Source: Spirochaetia bacterium UBA5550 (GTDB lineage Bacteria > Spirochaetota > UBA4802 > UBA5550). From it: a DNA stretch of 7,021 nt. The position numbers were made by a program, and so were the translations under genes. The notes under the pieces are model-generated. The model made no database searches. It saw only the letters and a program-made list of their open reading frames with translations, and was not told the DNA's origin. Positions 1 to 5,533 of the stretch are shown here, one piece after another (the stretch's first letter is position 1; every line of letters starts with the position of its first letter). The stretch spans positions 7,783-14,803 of the forward strand of contig DINC01000314.1 of assembly GCA_002425885.1 (NCBI GenBank), given 5' to 3'.

Positions 1-993
1 TTTCAGAAACCCGAAGTATCCGAAAATATCCCTGTTGGGACACGCGGCGACCATGACTCCATTCTCTTCATCATCGTAAAAAACTGCCGGTATTTCGTCA
101 AACCTGTCCAGAGCATTCCCCGGAACTCCGAAAAGATACACTGCATCAGGCTTGCGCTCGAGGTCCTCATCATCCGCCAGTTCAAAGAGATTGCACAGTG
201 AAAAGGCAAGGTCAAAAAAAGTCTCGTGAGTGTATATATTAATCAGCAGCTCGCCCACTTTGGCGGGGTAGCATATCCACTCGGCGCTGTTTATATTTAC
301 CAGGTCAAGCGGGTTCTCCTTTATTTTTATGAAAGTGCCGCTCCGCTTGTTGCTCTTCGGCTCAAGTATAACCGGCGGATTAAGCAGTATCTGTCTGATG
401 ATCAGCACGTCATTAAGTTTGCTGAAACGGGCAGAGGGGTAGGGGATGTTCTTCGGTATTCCGATGGCTCCGATTGCCGCTCCTGCTGTGAGCTGCCTGT
501 AAATCCTGGGATGAGTCCCTGTTATATTCTCCTGTATGTCGCGGTACCCCCCCATGATCAGGTCGGCAAGCTTTTCAACAGTCTGGTTGAATGTCCGGTA
601 AGGCCTCCGGTCAAGAGTGTCCCCCTCTGAATCGCATATCACATAACGCTCGAATGATCTCCAGTAGTTGTAAAGCTGTTCCACAAATTCATTCAGCAGA
701 AGCGGGTTGCGGAAAAACTGTCCCGATTCAGGAACAATCTTAGGTATGTAGCTCCCATCCATTTTTGCAAGATTTTTCAGTGTTATGTGGAGAATATCTC
801 TCATTTCACCTGTAACTTCGTTTTCAAAAATATCCAGAAGCCTGGATTTCTGTTCAGAAAGTTCATCTATGAATCTGTTCAGTATCCGCGTGAAGAGATC
901 GCTTTGCAGCATCTCGTCCTGTGTCTCGCAGAGTCTCCCCTTTGTGTATATTACGATTTTATTATCAATCTCCCTGTATGTTACTGCTGCCAT
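1..993 (-). CDS. Hypothetical protein, 5' part only (runs off left edge)
   Basis: The reading frame is open for 331 codons from an ATG at 993 to the window edge with no stop, so the C-terminus is missing. The start is well supported: AGGAG sits 7 bases upstream (1001-1005), and no in-frame start further upstream has such a site. The protein begins MAAVTYREIDNKIVIYTKGR. It has no signal peptide or membrane segment in the visible part, so it is probably cytoplasmic. The N-terminal third is helical and charged. The middle contains RPYRTFNQTVEKLADLIMGG and THPRIYRQLTAGAAIGAIG, and the last visible part contains VYLFGVPGNALDRFDEIPAV and ACPNRDIFGYFGFLK. I do not recognise the family and assign no function. 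The gene is separated from the upstream DUF2294 gene by a stem-loop region with a terminator-like structure, so it is probably a separate transcript or one controlled by attenuation. Confidence 0.88.
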   Translation of the reverse strand, partial: MAAVTYREIDNKIVIYTKGRLCETQDEMLQSDLFTRILNRFIDELSEQKSRLLDIFENEVTGEMRDILHITLKNLAKMDGSYIPKIVPESGQFFRNPLLLNEFVEQLYNYWRSFERYVICDSEGDTLDRRPYRTFNQTVEKLADLIMGGYRDIQENITGTHPRIYRQLTAGAAIGAIGIPKNIPYPSARFSKLNDVLIIRQILLNPPVILEPKSNKRSGTFIKIKENPLDLVNINSAEWICYPAKVGELLINIYTHETFFDLAFSLCNLFELADDEDLERKPDAVYLFGVPGNALDRFDEIPAVFYDDEENGVMVAACPNRDIFGYFGFLK

Positions 994-1035
994 AATATCA
1001 CTCCTGTGATTAAAATTATTTAATTTATGAGAAGA

Positions 1036-1103
1036 AACAAAAAAAGCCGCCACTCATGCGTACCTGTATCATTGAATAAAACAGGAAACATAAATGCCGG
1101 CTT
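1036..1103 (-). terminator. Long stem-loop with T-tract, terminator or attenuator
   Basis: On the minus strand, arm 1103-1089 (AAGCCGGCATTTATG) pairs with arm 1058-1044 (CATGAGTGGCGGCTT) over 15 positions, with one G-G mismatch and two G-U pairs. A further CCTG/CAGG pairing (1085-1082 with 1066-1063) closes a 15-base loop. Seven T residues (1045-1039) follow within the base of the stem, which is the layout of a rho-independent terminator. It lies after the DUF2294 stop and 50 bases before the next start codon. It could end the sigma/caspase operon or attenuate the gene at 993. On the plus strand there is no T-tract after the stem, so it acts in the minus direction only. Confidence 0.75.
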
Positions 1104-1134
1104 ACCTGCAGCTCCCCTTCGGGGCTCTGTAAAG
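1101..1134 (-). promoter_or_regulatory. Second conserved-looking stem-loop just upstream of the terminator
   Basis: On the minus strand, CAG-AG-CCCC-GAA-GGGG-AG-CTG (1129-1109) folds into a hairpin. CAG pairs with CTG, an AG/AG internal loop can form tandem G-A pairs, and four C-G pairs close a GAA triloop. The flanks CTTTAC (1134-1129) and GTAAG (1105-1101) can pair as an alternative or outer helix. The hairpin abuts the long terminator stem, and the two share bases 1101-1103. A compact structured element directly before a terminator resembles the aptamer-plus-expression-platform layout of a riboswitch, but I could not match it to a known class. It may simply be a second hairpin of a bipartite terminator. 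Confidence 0.45.
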
Positions 1135-1189
1135 TCTTCCTATGTAAAATTTATCAAAAGTAAATGCTCTTTCGCTGATTGATGGTCAA

Positions 1190-1561
1190 TTACTTTTTTT
1201 TATCCTCAAAATTTTTTTCTAAAATAAAGAGAATTATTCTCTCACCTGTTGATGTGCTTATATCCGTGTGGAGGCTTCTGACCTTGAGTCCTGTGACATC
1301 GTAAATAATAGCTTCCAGGAGCGGTCTGGCGTTCTCCAGAAGTTTTGTGCGTAGCGCTTTTACCAGCAGAAAACCTTCATCATTGCGTGAAAGCTGCTCC
1401 TCACCTTTTGTAAGTATCCCCTTTAAGCGCACAAGAATCATGTCGTCAATAATATATGCCCGTGCGTCGGAGGGGCCTCTCCCCATGTATTCTTTCTCAA
1501 AGCGGATCACAGCCTCGCATATCTCCGCTTCGACCATACCTTTGCTTTTTTCTTTTATCAT
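1190..1561 (-). CDS. DUF2294 / MpsC-like family protein
   Basis: This small soluble protein of 123 residues has the hallmarks of the DUF2294 family (PF10057, named MpsC). These are a helical N-terminus with FEKEYMGRGP (residues 21-30), then YIIDDMILVRLKGILT (37-52), a helix with LLENARPLLEAI (74-85), and a C-terminal strand-rich LHTDISTSTGERIILF (97-112). In Staphylococcus, MpsC is encoded with MpsA and MpsB, a system for inorganic carbon or cation-linked membrane potential; the biochemical role of MpsC itself is unclear. Neither mpsA- nor mpsB-like genes are present here. The ATG at 1561 lies 4 bases after the caspase stop, with only a weak GGATGG-type ribosome site inside the end of the caspase gene, so translation is probably coupled. 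An ATG at codon 9 is possible but has AAAGG too close to it. This is the last gene of the sigma/caspase operon. Confidence 0.85.
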   Translation of the reverse strand: MIKEKSKGMVEAEICEAVIRFEKEYMGRGPSDARAYIIDDMILVRLKGILTKGEEQLSRNDEGFLLVKALRTKLLENARPLLEAIIYDVTGLKVRSLHTDISTSTGERIILFILEKNFEDKKK

Positions 1562-1565
1562 TATA

Positions 1566-3215
1566 TCAGAACCATCCGCCTGCCACCATAATGTTCACTG
1601 AAACATTTCTGAAATCGTTATCATCCAGATCAAGTTTATTTATCCCTGCTGAATGCCTGTATGAAACTCCGATACCTATTCTGATATATTCAGTAATGTT
1701 TGCGTAAACATAAAACTCTGGCATTATTACAAAAAAAGTGTCCGCATGATCAGATTCATCTTCGTTGTCTTCATCATCAGATCGTATATATTCAAAGGAT
1801 CCTCCCGCTACTGTAAGTGCAGGTGCAAATGTGAAGAGCCTGTCCGGATGGAAGAAATATTCGATCATGGGCCCGCCGAATCCCATGCTTATCCTTTTCT
1901 CCTCCCCTTCATAGATTTTACCTGTAAGGCCTTCCCTGTTGGTGGGATAAACAAGTCCATAGCCTGAAATTCCAAGCAGTATAGAGTGGTTGATGATCCA
2001 CCCGCCCCTCGCTCCGACAAAATCAGCCCATTGCCCGTTCAGCCTGGTGTACTGGTTCGCAAGGCCGAAATACCATCCATGTTCAATCCTGTCAATGTCC
2101 AGCATGATCTCTTTCTTCTGTTTTTCATCAGCTGGAGTCTGCTTATCTCCGCGAAGTACTGCGTATTCAGTGAATGATGCACGGAACTGTTCCTGTGCAA
2201 TGGAAATTCTCTCTTCAGAGCTCAATTTAACGGAAGTTTCAGATATATTATTCCCTGAATGGTTAGTGATGCTGTACTTACCCTCTTCAAGGGCGATCTC
2301 CAGTTCAGAGCCGTATGACTTATATGTCTCAGCCACAAGGATCCGTTCATCGTTGCGTATATAGATTCTTCCGGAAATTCTTTTATCAAGGATTACCCCT
2401 GAAGTGCTTCGCCTTACATCTGTTATGACAACATCACCTGTTCCGGTCATCTGTATGTCGTAGTTGGGGTGCTGGGCTCCCCCTGATGTCTTCTCTGTGC
2501 GGGCCAGTGTTTCATTGTAGGCATACTGGTACGCCTCGTTTAATGTTATGCGGCCGTCCCTGATCATATCAGCGGAACCCCTGAGGCCTGACACCAGGTA
2601 GTAGGTGAAGAATGAGCCCTTGATTGCCTCAGACTCCTGCGATGCCTCATCTGAGGAGCTTGATGTCATGAAGGCGTCACCCTTCATGTTGAAAGATGTG
2701 TCCAGGAGAAACGGGGCTTTGAAACTCCCCCCTTTGATGCGGGTGAATGCTCCTGAAGAGCATGAATCCAGTATTGCTATTCTGACGTCAGCAGGTATAC
2801 CGCGTATCCCGTCTTTAAGTTCCTTATAGAAAACCTTCTCCCGCCCCAGAAGTATAGCTTCACTGTCTGAATGGCCTGAGTAGTAGAAGATAAATTCAAT
2901 TCTGTCTTTGCCTGATCGTGCCCCCTGTATTTCACCTTTAACTCTGGCAAGAGCTGATATGAAATTTCTCCTGTCCGGATTGTGGAGGAGCAGTGCGTCT
3001 CGTGAGTCAACTCCCCCCAGTAATTTGAGCACGTTCATCATGGTGGATGCGTCTGATACAGCATACCTGAGCTGCACGCGTTCAGGTCCGCCGTTGTTGG
3101 CTCCCACAATCATCGCGAATCTGCGTATATTCTGCCCCGGAGCAGCATGACTGTTAACCGCAGCGGCTAAAACTATAATTGCTGTCAGCAGGAAACCTGC
3201 GCTGAACCTGAACAT
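1566..3215 (-). CDS. Secreted caspase-family (C14-like) protease fused to a C-terminal outer-membrane beta-barrel
   Basis: The protein has 549 residues. Residues 1-25 form a signal peptide (hydrophobic core, then NSHAA). Residues about 31-265 are a caspase/metacaspase-like domain: the RRFAMIVGANNGG strand, the catalytic His115 in FYYSGHSD and Cys152 in ILDSCSSGAF, then the family's SSSSDEASQES and FFTYYLVSGLRG segments. Cys152 is the only cysteine in the whole protein. Residues about 278-345 look like a small beta-sandwich (GRIYIRNDER, LEEGKYSI). Residues about 380-549 are strand-rich, end in GWF, and match the stand-alone barrel protein encoded at 4792-5448, so this part is likely an outer-membrane barrel. 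A run of acidic residues (479-491, SDDEDNEDESDHA) sits in a predicted loop. The start is firm: AGGAGGAG (3226-3219) precedes the ATG at 3215. The gene is third in the operon after the sigma and anti-sigma genes. Catalytic activity is inferred from both catalytic residues being present; substrates are unknown. Confidence 0.93.
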   Translation of the reverse strand: MFRFSAGFLLTAIIVLAAAVNSHAAPGQNIRRFAMIVGANNGGPERVQLRYAVSDASTMMNVLKLLGGVDSRDALLLHNPDRRNFISALARVKGEIQGARSGKDRIEFIFYYSGHSDSEAILLGREKVFYKELKDGIRGIPADVRIAILDSCSSGAFTRIKGGSFKAPFLLDTSFNMKGDAFMTSSSSDEASQESEAIKGSFFTYYLVSGLRGSADMIRDGRITLNEAYQYAYNETLARTEKTSGGAQHPNYDIQMTGTGDVVITDVRRSTSGVILDKRISGRIYIRNDERILVAETYKSYGSELEIALEEGKYSITNHSGNNISETSVKLSSEERISIAQEQFRASFTEYAVLRGDKQTPADEKQKKEIMLDIDRIEHGWYFGLANQYTRLNGQWADFVGARGGWIINHSILLGISGYGLVYPTNREGLTGKIYEGEEKRISMGFGGPMIEYFFHPDRLFTFAPALTVAGGSFEYIRSDDEDNEDESDHADTFFVIMPEFYVYANITEYIRIGIGVSYRHSAGINKLDLDDNDFRNVSVNIMVAGGWF

Positions 3216-3218
3216 AAA

Positions 3219-3236
3219 CTCCTCCTGAATTTCAGG
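3219..3236 (-). promoter_or_regulatory. Ribosome-binding site of the caspase gene overlapped by a small hairpin
   Basis: On the minus strand the strong Shine-Dalgarno AGGAGGAG (3226-3219) lies 3 bases before the caspase ATG. It is immediately preceded, and partly overlapped, by the inverted repeat CCTGAAATTCAGG (3236-3224), which can form a 5-base-pair hairpin using the first bases of the ribosome site. The 30-base gap between anti-sigma stop and caspase start contains nothing else. The hairpin is short, so any effect on translation is speculative. Confidence 0.4.
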
Positions 3237-3245
3237 CTGCTGATC

Positions 3246-4118
3246 TCATTTTTTTAAAGTGAGGGAAAATTCCAGAGAACTACCGTCAGCCGTCAATTGT
3301 CCATTGAGGGCACTTTCCCTGCTCTGTGCAAGTATTTTTGCTTTATCAATAATGCTTTTTACATCGATAGGCTTTTTAGAAATGATAAGTATGAATTTTT
3401 CATAATCCGGTGAATCATCCAGTTCATAAGCCCGCTTAAGCATTACTTTTCTGTTGACTTTTATCAGGGTTTCACCTGATTCAGATTCCGGAAAGTGCAG
3501 TGTTACAGACCCTCTCCCATCTGTTGACAGAATAGTCCCGTATTTATAGTCACCTGTGGATATATACCCGATCTGAAGGAGGTCTCCCTGTGAAGCTTTT
3601 GTCATATCCTTCAGTTCTTCAATACTGCTGGCGGTTTTTCTGTGAATTGAAATTCCGGGCTCCATCCCTTTGATTCGTGTCACATCATCATTTTTCACAG
3701 GGATATTTCCTGTGAATATACCGGGTAGATTAAAAAAAATCACAAAGGCTGCCATTACTGAAACGGAAGCAGCAGAGATTGAATAGATAAGCTTCGGTGA
3801 TCTGCCTTTAAAATAATCGCTGAATATTTTCATGAAGGAGTTATTATCTTTTGCTGCAAGGTTGTTTTGTGACGTACCGGATGCTGATGCATGAATTTTT
3901 TCATTTTCCAGCATAAGCCCGCTGCGAATTTTTACAGCCATTAAATCTGCCCTGTACTTTTCAAGTATATCGGAGCTGGAGTTTTTAAGTTCATCAACAC
4001 GTGATTTCAATTCTGAATCAGTGTGAATCTGCATCCTGATATTTTCCATCATTTCATCAGGGAGTTCATTAAGAAGAAACTGTTCCAGTTGAAAATCTGT
4101 AAATTTATATGGTTTCAT
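3246..4118 (-). CDS. Membrane-spanning anti-sigma-like protein
   Basis: The protein has 290 residues. Residues 1-75 are a charged helical N-terminal domain beginning MKPYKFTDFQLEQFLLNELP, which resembles the sigma-binding helices of anti-sigma factors; the classical zinc motif HxxxCxxC is absent and the protein contains no cysteine at all. A single hydrophobic segment at about 110-131 (IYSISAASVSVMAAFVIFF) is the predicted inner-membrane helix, giving a cytoplasmic N-terminus and a periplasmic C-terminus. The periplasmic part (about 145-255) has the pattern RIKGMEPGISIHRKT, GDLLQIGYIS, DGRGSVTLHFP and AYELDDSPDYEKFILI. I associate this pattern with DUF4384/ActD-like domains found in other anti-sigma-like and caspase-linked proteins. 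The start at 4118 overlaps the sigma stop as ATGA, with AGGGAGGGG at 4132-4124 as a strong ribosome site, so the two products are made together. Its role as a sigma inhibitor is inferred from position, topology and N-terminal fold. Confidence 0.85.
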   Translation of the reverse strand: MKPYKFTDFQLEQFLLNELPDEMMENIRMQIHTDSELKSRVDELKNSSSDILEKYRADLMAVKIRSGLMLENEKIHASASGTSQNNLAAKDNNSFMKIFSDYFKGRSPKLIYSISAASVSVMAAFVIFFNLPGIFTGNIPVKNDDVTRIKGMEPGISIHRKTASSIEELKDMTKASQGDLLQIGYISTGDYKYGTILSTDGRGSVTLHFPESESGETLIKVNRKVMLKRAYELDDSPDYEKFILIISKKPIDVKSIIDKAKILAQSRESALNGQLTADGSSLEFSLTLKK

Positions 4119-4600
4119 AATATCCCCTCCCTGAGAGCACCGGCTTTCTCTTTAAGTGTCCTCATTCTTTTACGCACACCTGACACAGAAAGCCCGGTGG
4201 CATCAGCAACCTGTTCAAGTGTCATTTTATCAAGGTAGAGCATAACGGCAATCTCCCTGGTTGATTCCTTTTCATTCATAAATATCGAATCCAGCATATT
4301 TTCTGCAAATAGTCTGTCATGTCCGTCACGACTGTCAGCGATATAGTACAGGAAATCGTCATTCACTGACTCCCCCCTGGTTTTTTCATCACGCAGCATG
4401 TTGAGGCATATATTGGTTGCTATGCGGTACAACAGGGATGACGGATAGTCACCGGTGAGATATTCACTCCTGCTGAGCACCTTGATAAAAACATCCTGCA
4501 TGGCATCAAGGGCCCGGTCTTCATCCTTTAATATAGACCTGCAGCGCCTCAGTACCATGGGCCCGTATTTAGTGTAATATTCCTCAACATTAATGTTCAT
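4115..4600 (-). CDS. ECF-type RNA polymerase sigma factor
   Basis: The protein has 161 residues from the chosen start. Sigma region 2 spans about 9-72: LDAMQDVFIKVL (31-42, core-binding 2.2) and LLYRIATNICLNMLRDEK (56-73, the -10 recognition part). Region 4 spans about 100-155, with the helix-turn-helix MTLEQVADATGLSVSGVRKR (126-145) for the -35. There is no region 1 or 3, as in the ECF group. I chose MNINVEEYYTKYG at 4600. The frame stays open up to an ATG at 4768, but those extra 56 residues are cysteine- and arginine-rich, unlike any sigma N-terminus, lack a ribosome site, and cover a good promoter. Upstream of 4600 there is AAGG about 9 bases away, a modest site. The gene overlaps the anti-sigma gene by 4 bases. 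The sigma factor likely directs core polymerase to envelope genes; the best local candidate target is the promoter at 5481-5509. Confidence 0.92.
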   Translation of the reverse strand: MNINVEEYYTKYGPMVLRRCRSILKDEDRALDAMQDVFIKVLSRSEYLTGDYPSSLLYRIATNICLNMLRDEKTRGESVNDDFLYYIADSRDGHDRLFAENMLDSIFMNEKESTREIAVMLYLDKMTLEQVADATGLSVSGVRKRMRTLKEKAGALREGIL

Positions 4601-4725
4601 AAATTTCTGCCTTGAAAGGGACTGACAAAAAGTAGTTTCCTTGTCATACCGGCTGTAGCGTGCGCGCCCTGAGCGATGACAGAAACATAAAAATCTGACT
4701 TTTCGACGTCCGCAAATTTGTGCAT

Positions 4726-4755
4726 ATTTTAAAAATATTCCGGTTGTCATGTAAA
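4726..4755 (-). promoter_or_regulatory. Predicted housekeeping (sigma-70) promoter for the sigma operon
   Basis: On the minus strand TTTACA (4755-4750) and TAAAAT (4731-4726) are separated by 18 bases; each hexamer matches the consensus at five of six positions. Transcription would begin near 4719, leaving a leader of roughly 120 bases before the sigma ATG at 4600. The site lies inside the unlikely N-terminal extension of the sigma frame, which supports the shorter start. I saw no copy of the ECF-like AAC-N16-CGT motif in this 191-base gap. Confidence 0.5.
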
Positions 4756-4791
4756 TTAAAAAATGCACGAACTGTTAATCATATTTCCTGG

Positions 4792-5448
4792 TTAGAACCA
4801 GCCGAACTGAACCATTGCTGAAGCAGCAGGCCCCCGGAAATCCGAGTCATCCATGCCTTCAGAGTTTATACCATTAACGTACCTGTATGATACACCTGCT
4901 CCGATTCTGCAGAACCTTGTAAGATGAATGAAAACATTCAGTTCCGGCTCAAGTACAAAGAAATTATCTCCACCTTCGTGGTGATCATTTTCATCTTCCT
5001 CTTTATCCTGGGTGAAATACAGCCCTCCGCCTCCGATAAGTGTGCCGATTGAGAAGACCACCAGGTCCTTGGGATTAAAGTAGTATTCAGTAAGAAAACC
5101 GCCGTAGCCGAACTGGACTTCATCATAGATACCGGTGTAATCATTTCCGGTAATTTTTTCCCGCTTTCCGGGATTGGCAAGCCCCATGCCGCCCGCGCCT
5201 ATTACATAGGAATCATTAATTATGAATCCGCCGCGTCCCCCCACAAAACAGCCGTTTGTATCTCCAGCCTTTGAAAAACGTGTATAGATCCCTCCGTATC
5301 CCGAAACTGATGATTCCTTCAGGTTGAATAAAACCTCAGGAGGATTATCTTTTTTTTCAGGTTTCTGATCTTTTACCGCATCCTCACTCCAGCCTGCGGT
5401 TGATATGCATAGTACAGCCGCAGCAGTTAGCACTTTTATAGATTTCAT
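4792..5448 (-). CDS. Exported outer-membrane beta-barrel protein, paralogue of the caspase C-terminal domain
   Basis: The protein has 218 residues. It begins with a signal peptide (MKSIKVLTAAAVLCISTAGW); the cysteine at 14 is not in a proper lipobox, so it is probably not a lipoprotein. A lysine/proline-rich linker (about 24-38) follows, then about 170 residues of alternating glycine/aromatic strands ending in GWF, the usual C-terminal signature of barrel proteins inserted by the Bam machinery. The size suggests about eight strands. Segments GGRGGFIINDS (70-80), LTEYYFNPKDL (119-129), RIGAGVSYRYVNGIN (181-195) and DDSDFR (200-205) match the caspase protein C-terminus. An acidic/His loop (150-161, EEDENDHHEGGD) aligns with the acidic loop there. 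The ribosome site GGAGGA lies 5 bases before the ATG at 5448. An ECF-like promoter lies upstream, and no clear terminator separates it from the sigma gene. It may be a sensor or a structural partner of the caspase protein; its function is unknown. Confidence 0.88.
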   Translation of the reverse strand: MKSIKVLTAAAVLCISTAGWSEDAVKDQKPEKKDNPPEVLFNLKESSVSGYGGIYTRFSKAGDTNGCFVGGRGGFIINDSYVIGAGGMGLANPGKREKITGNDYTGIYDEVQFGYGGFLTEYYFNPKDLVVFSIGTLIGGGGLYFTQDKEEDENDHHEGGDNFFVLEPELNVFIHLTRFCRIGAGVSYRYVNGINSEGMDDSDFRGPAASAMVQFGWF

Positions 5449-5480
5449 TAAAGTCCTCCATTGTTTACTATTTATTATTT

Positions 5481-5509
5481 AAACACGGAGGAGGGGCGGA
5501 TCTGTTACC
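5481..5509 (-). promoter_or_regulatory. Candidate ECF sigma promoter for the barrel gene
   Basis: On the minus strand GGTAAC (5509-5504) is followed by a 16-base spacer, counted between AAC and CGT, and then CGTGTTT (5487-5481). An AAC-type -35 and a CGT-type -10 at 16-17 bases are typical of ECF promoters (for example TGTAAC/CGTC-like sites). No sigma-70 pair fits as well in the 85 bases between the YwbE stop and the barrel start. The expected start point is about 25-30 bases before the barrel ATG. It is the natural candidate target of the sigma factor encoded directly downstream. Confidence 0.5.
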
Positions 5510-5533
5510 ACGGGAAAAATTTTTTTCTGTTTT

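Noticed and set aside
226..630. Plus-strand open frame of 134 codons
   Set aside because: It is antisense to the well-supported minus-strand gene at 1-993, has no ribosome site or recognisable domain, and its product shows no protein-like pattern.
1101..1134. Assignment of the stem-loop to glycine, c-di-GMP-I, fluoride or SAM riboswitch classes
   Set aside because: Only a short CCGAAGG-like string recalls the glycine aptamer; the other conserved segments of each class are missing.
994..1189. Promoter for the gene starting at 993 (TTGACC or TTGATA boxes on the minus strand)
   Set aside because: The possible -35 boxes have no -10 of reasonable quality at 16-18 bases, and the AT-rich stretch after the terminator makes chance matches likely.
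1990..2364. Plus-strand open frame of 124 codons, and other frames opposite the caspase gene
   Set aside because: These are shadows of the caspase-barrel gene, whose catalytic motifs, signal peptide and ribosome site fix the minus-strand frame.
4601..4768. N-terminal extension of the sigma factor (56 extra codons to an ATG at 4768)
   Set aside because: The extension is rich in Cys, Arg and Phe, unlike sigma factors, has no ribosome site, and spans a good TTTACA-N18-TAAAAT promoter. The start at 4600 gives the normal ECF length.
4769..4791. Terminator between the barrel gene and the sigma operon
   Set aside because: A six-T run is present nearby (around 4757-4763), but no stable GC-rich stem precedes it, so I did not call a terminator.
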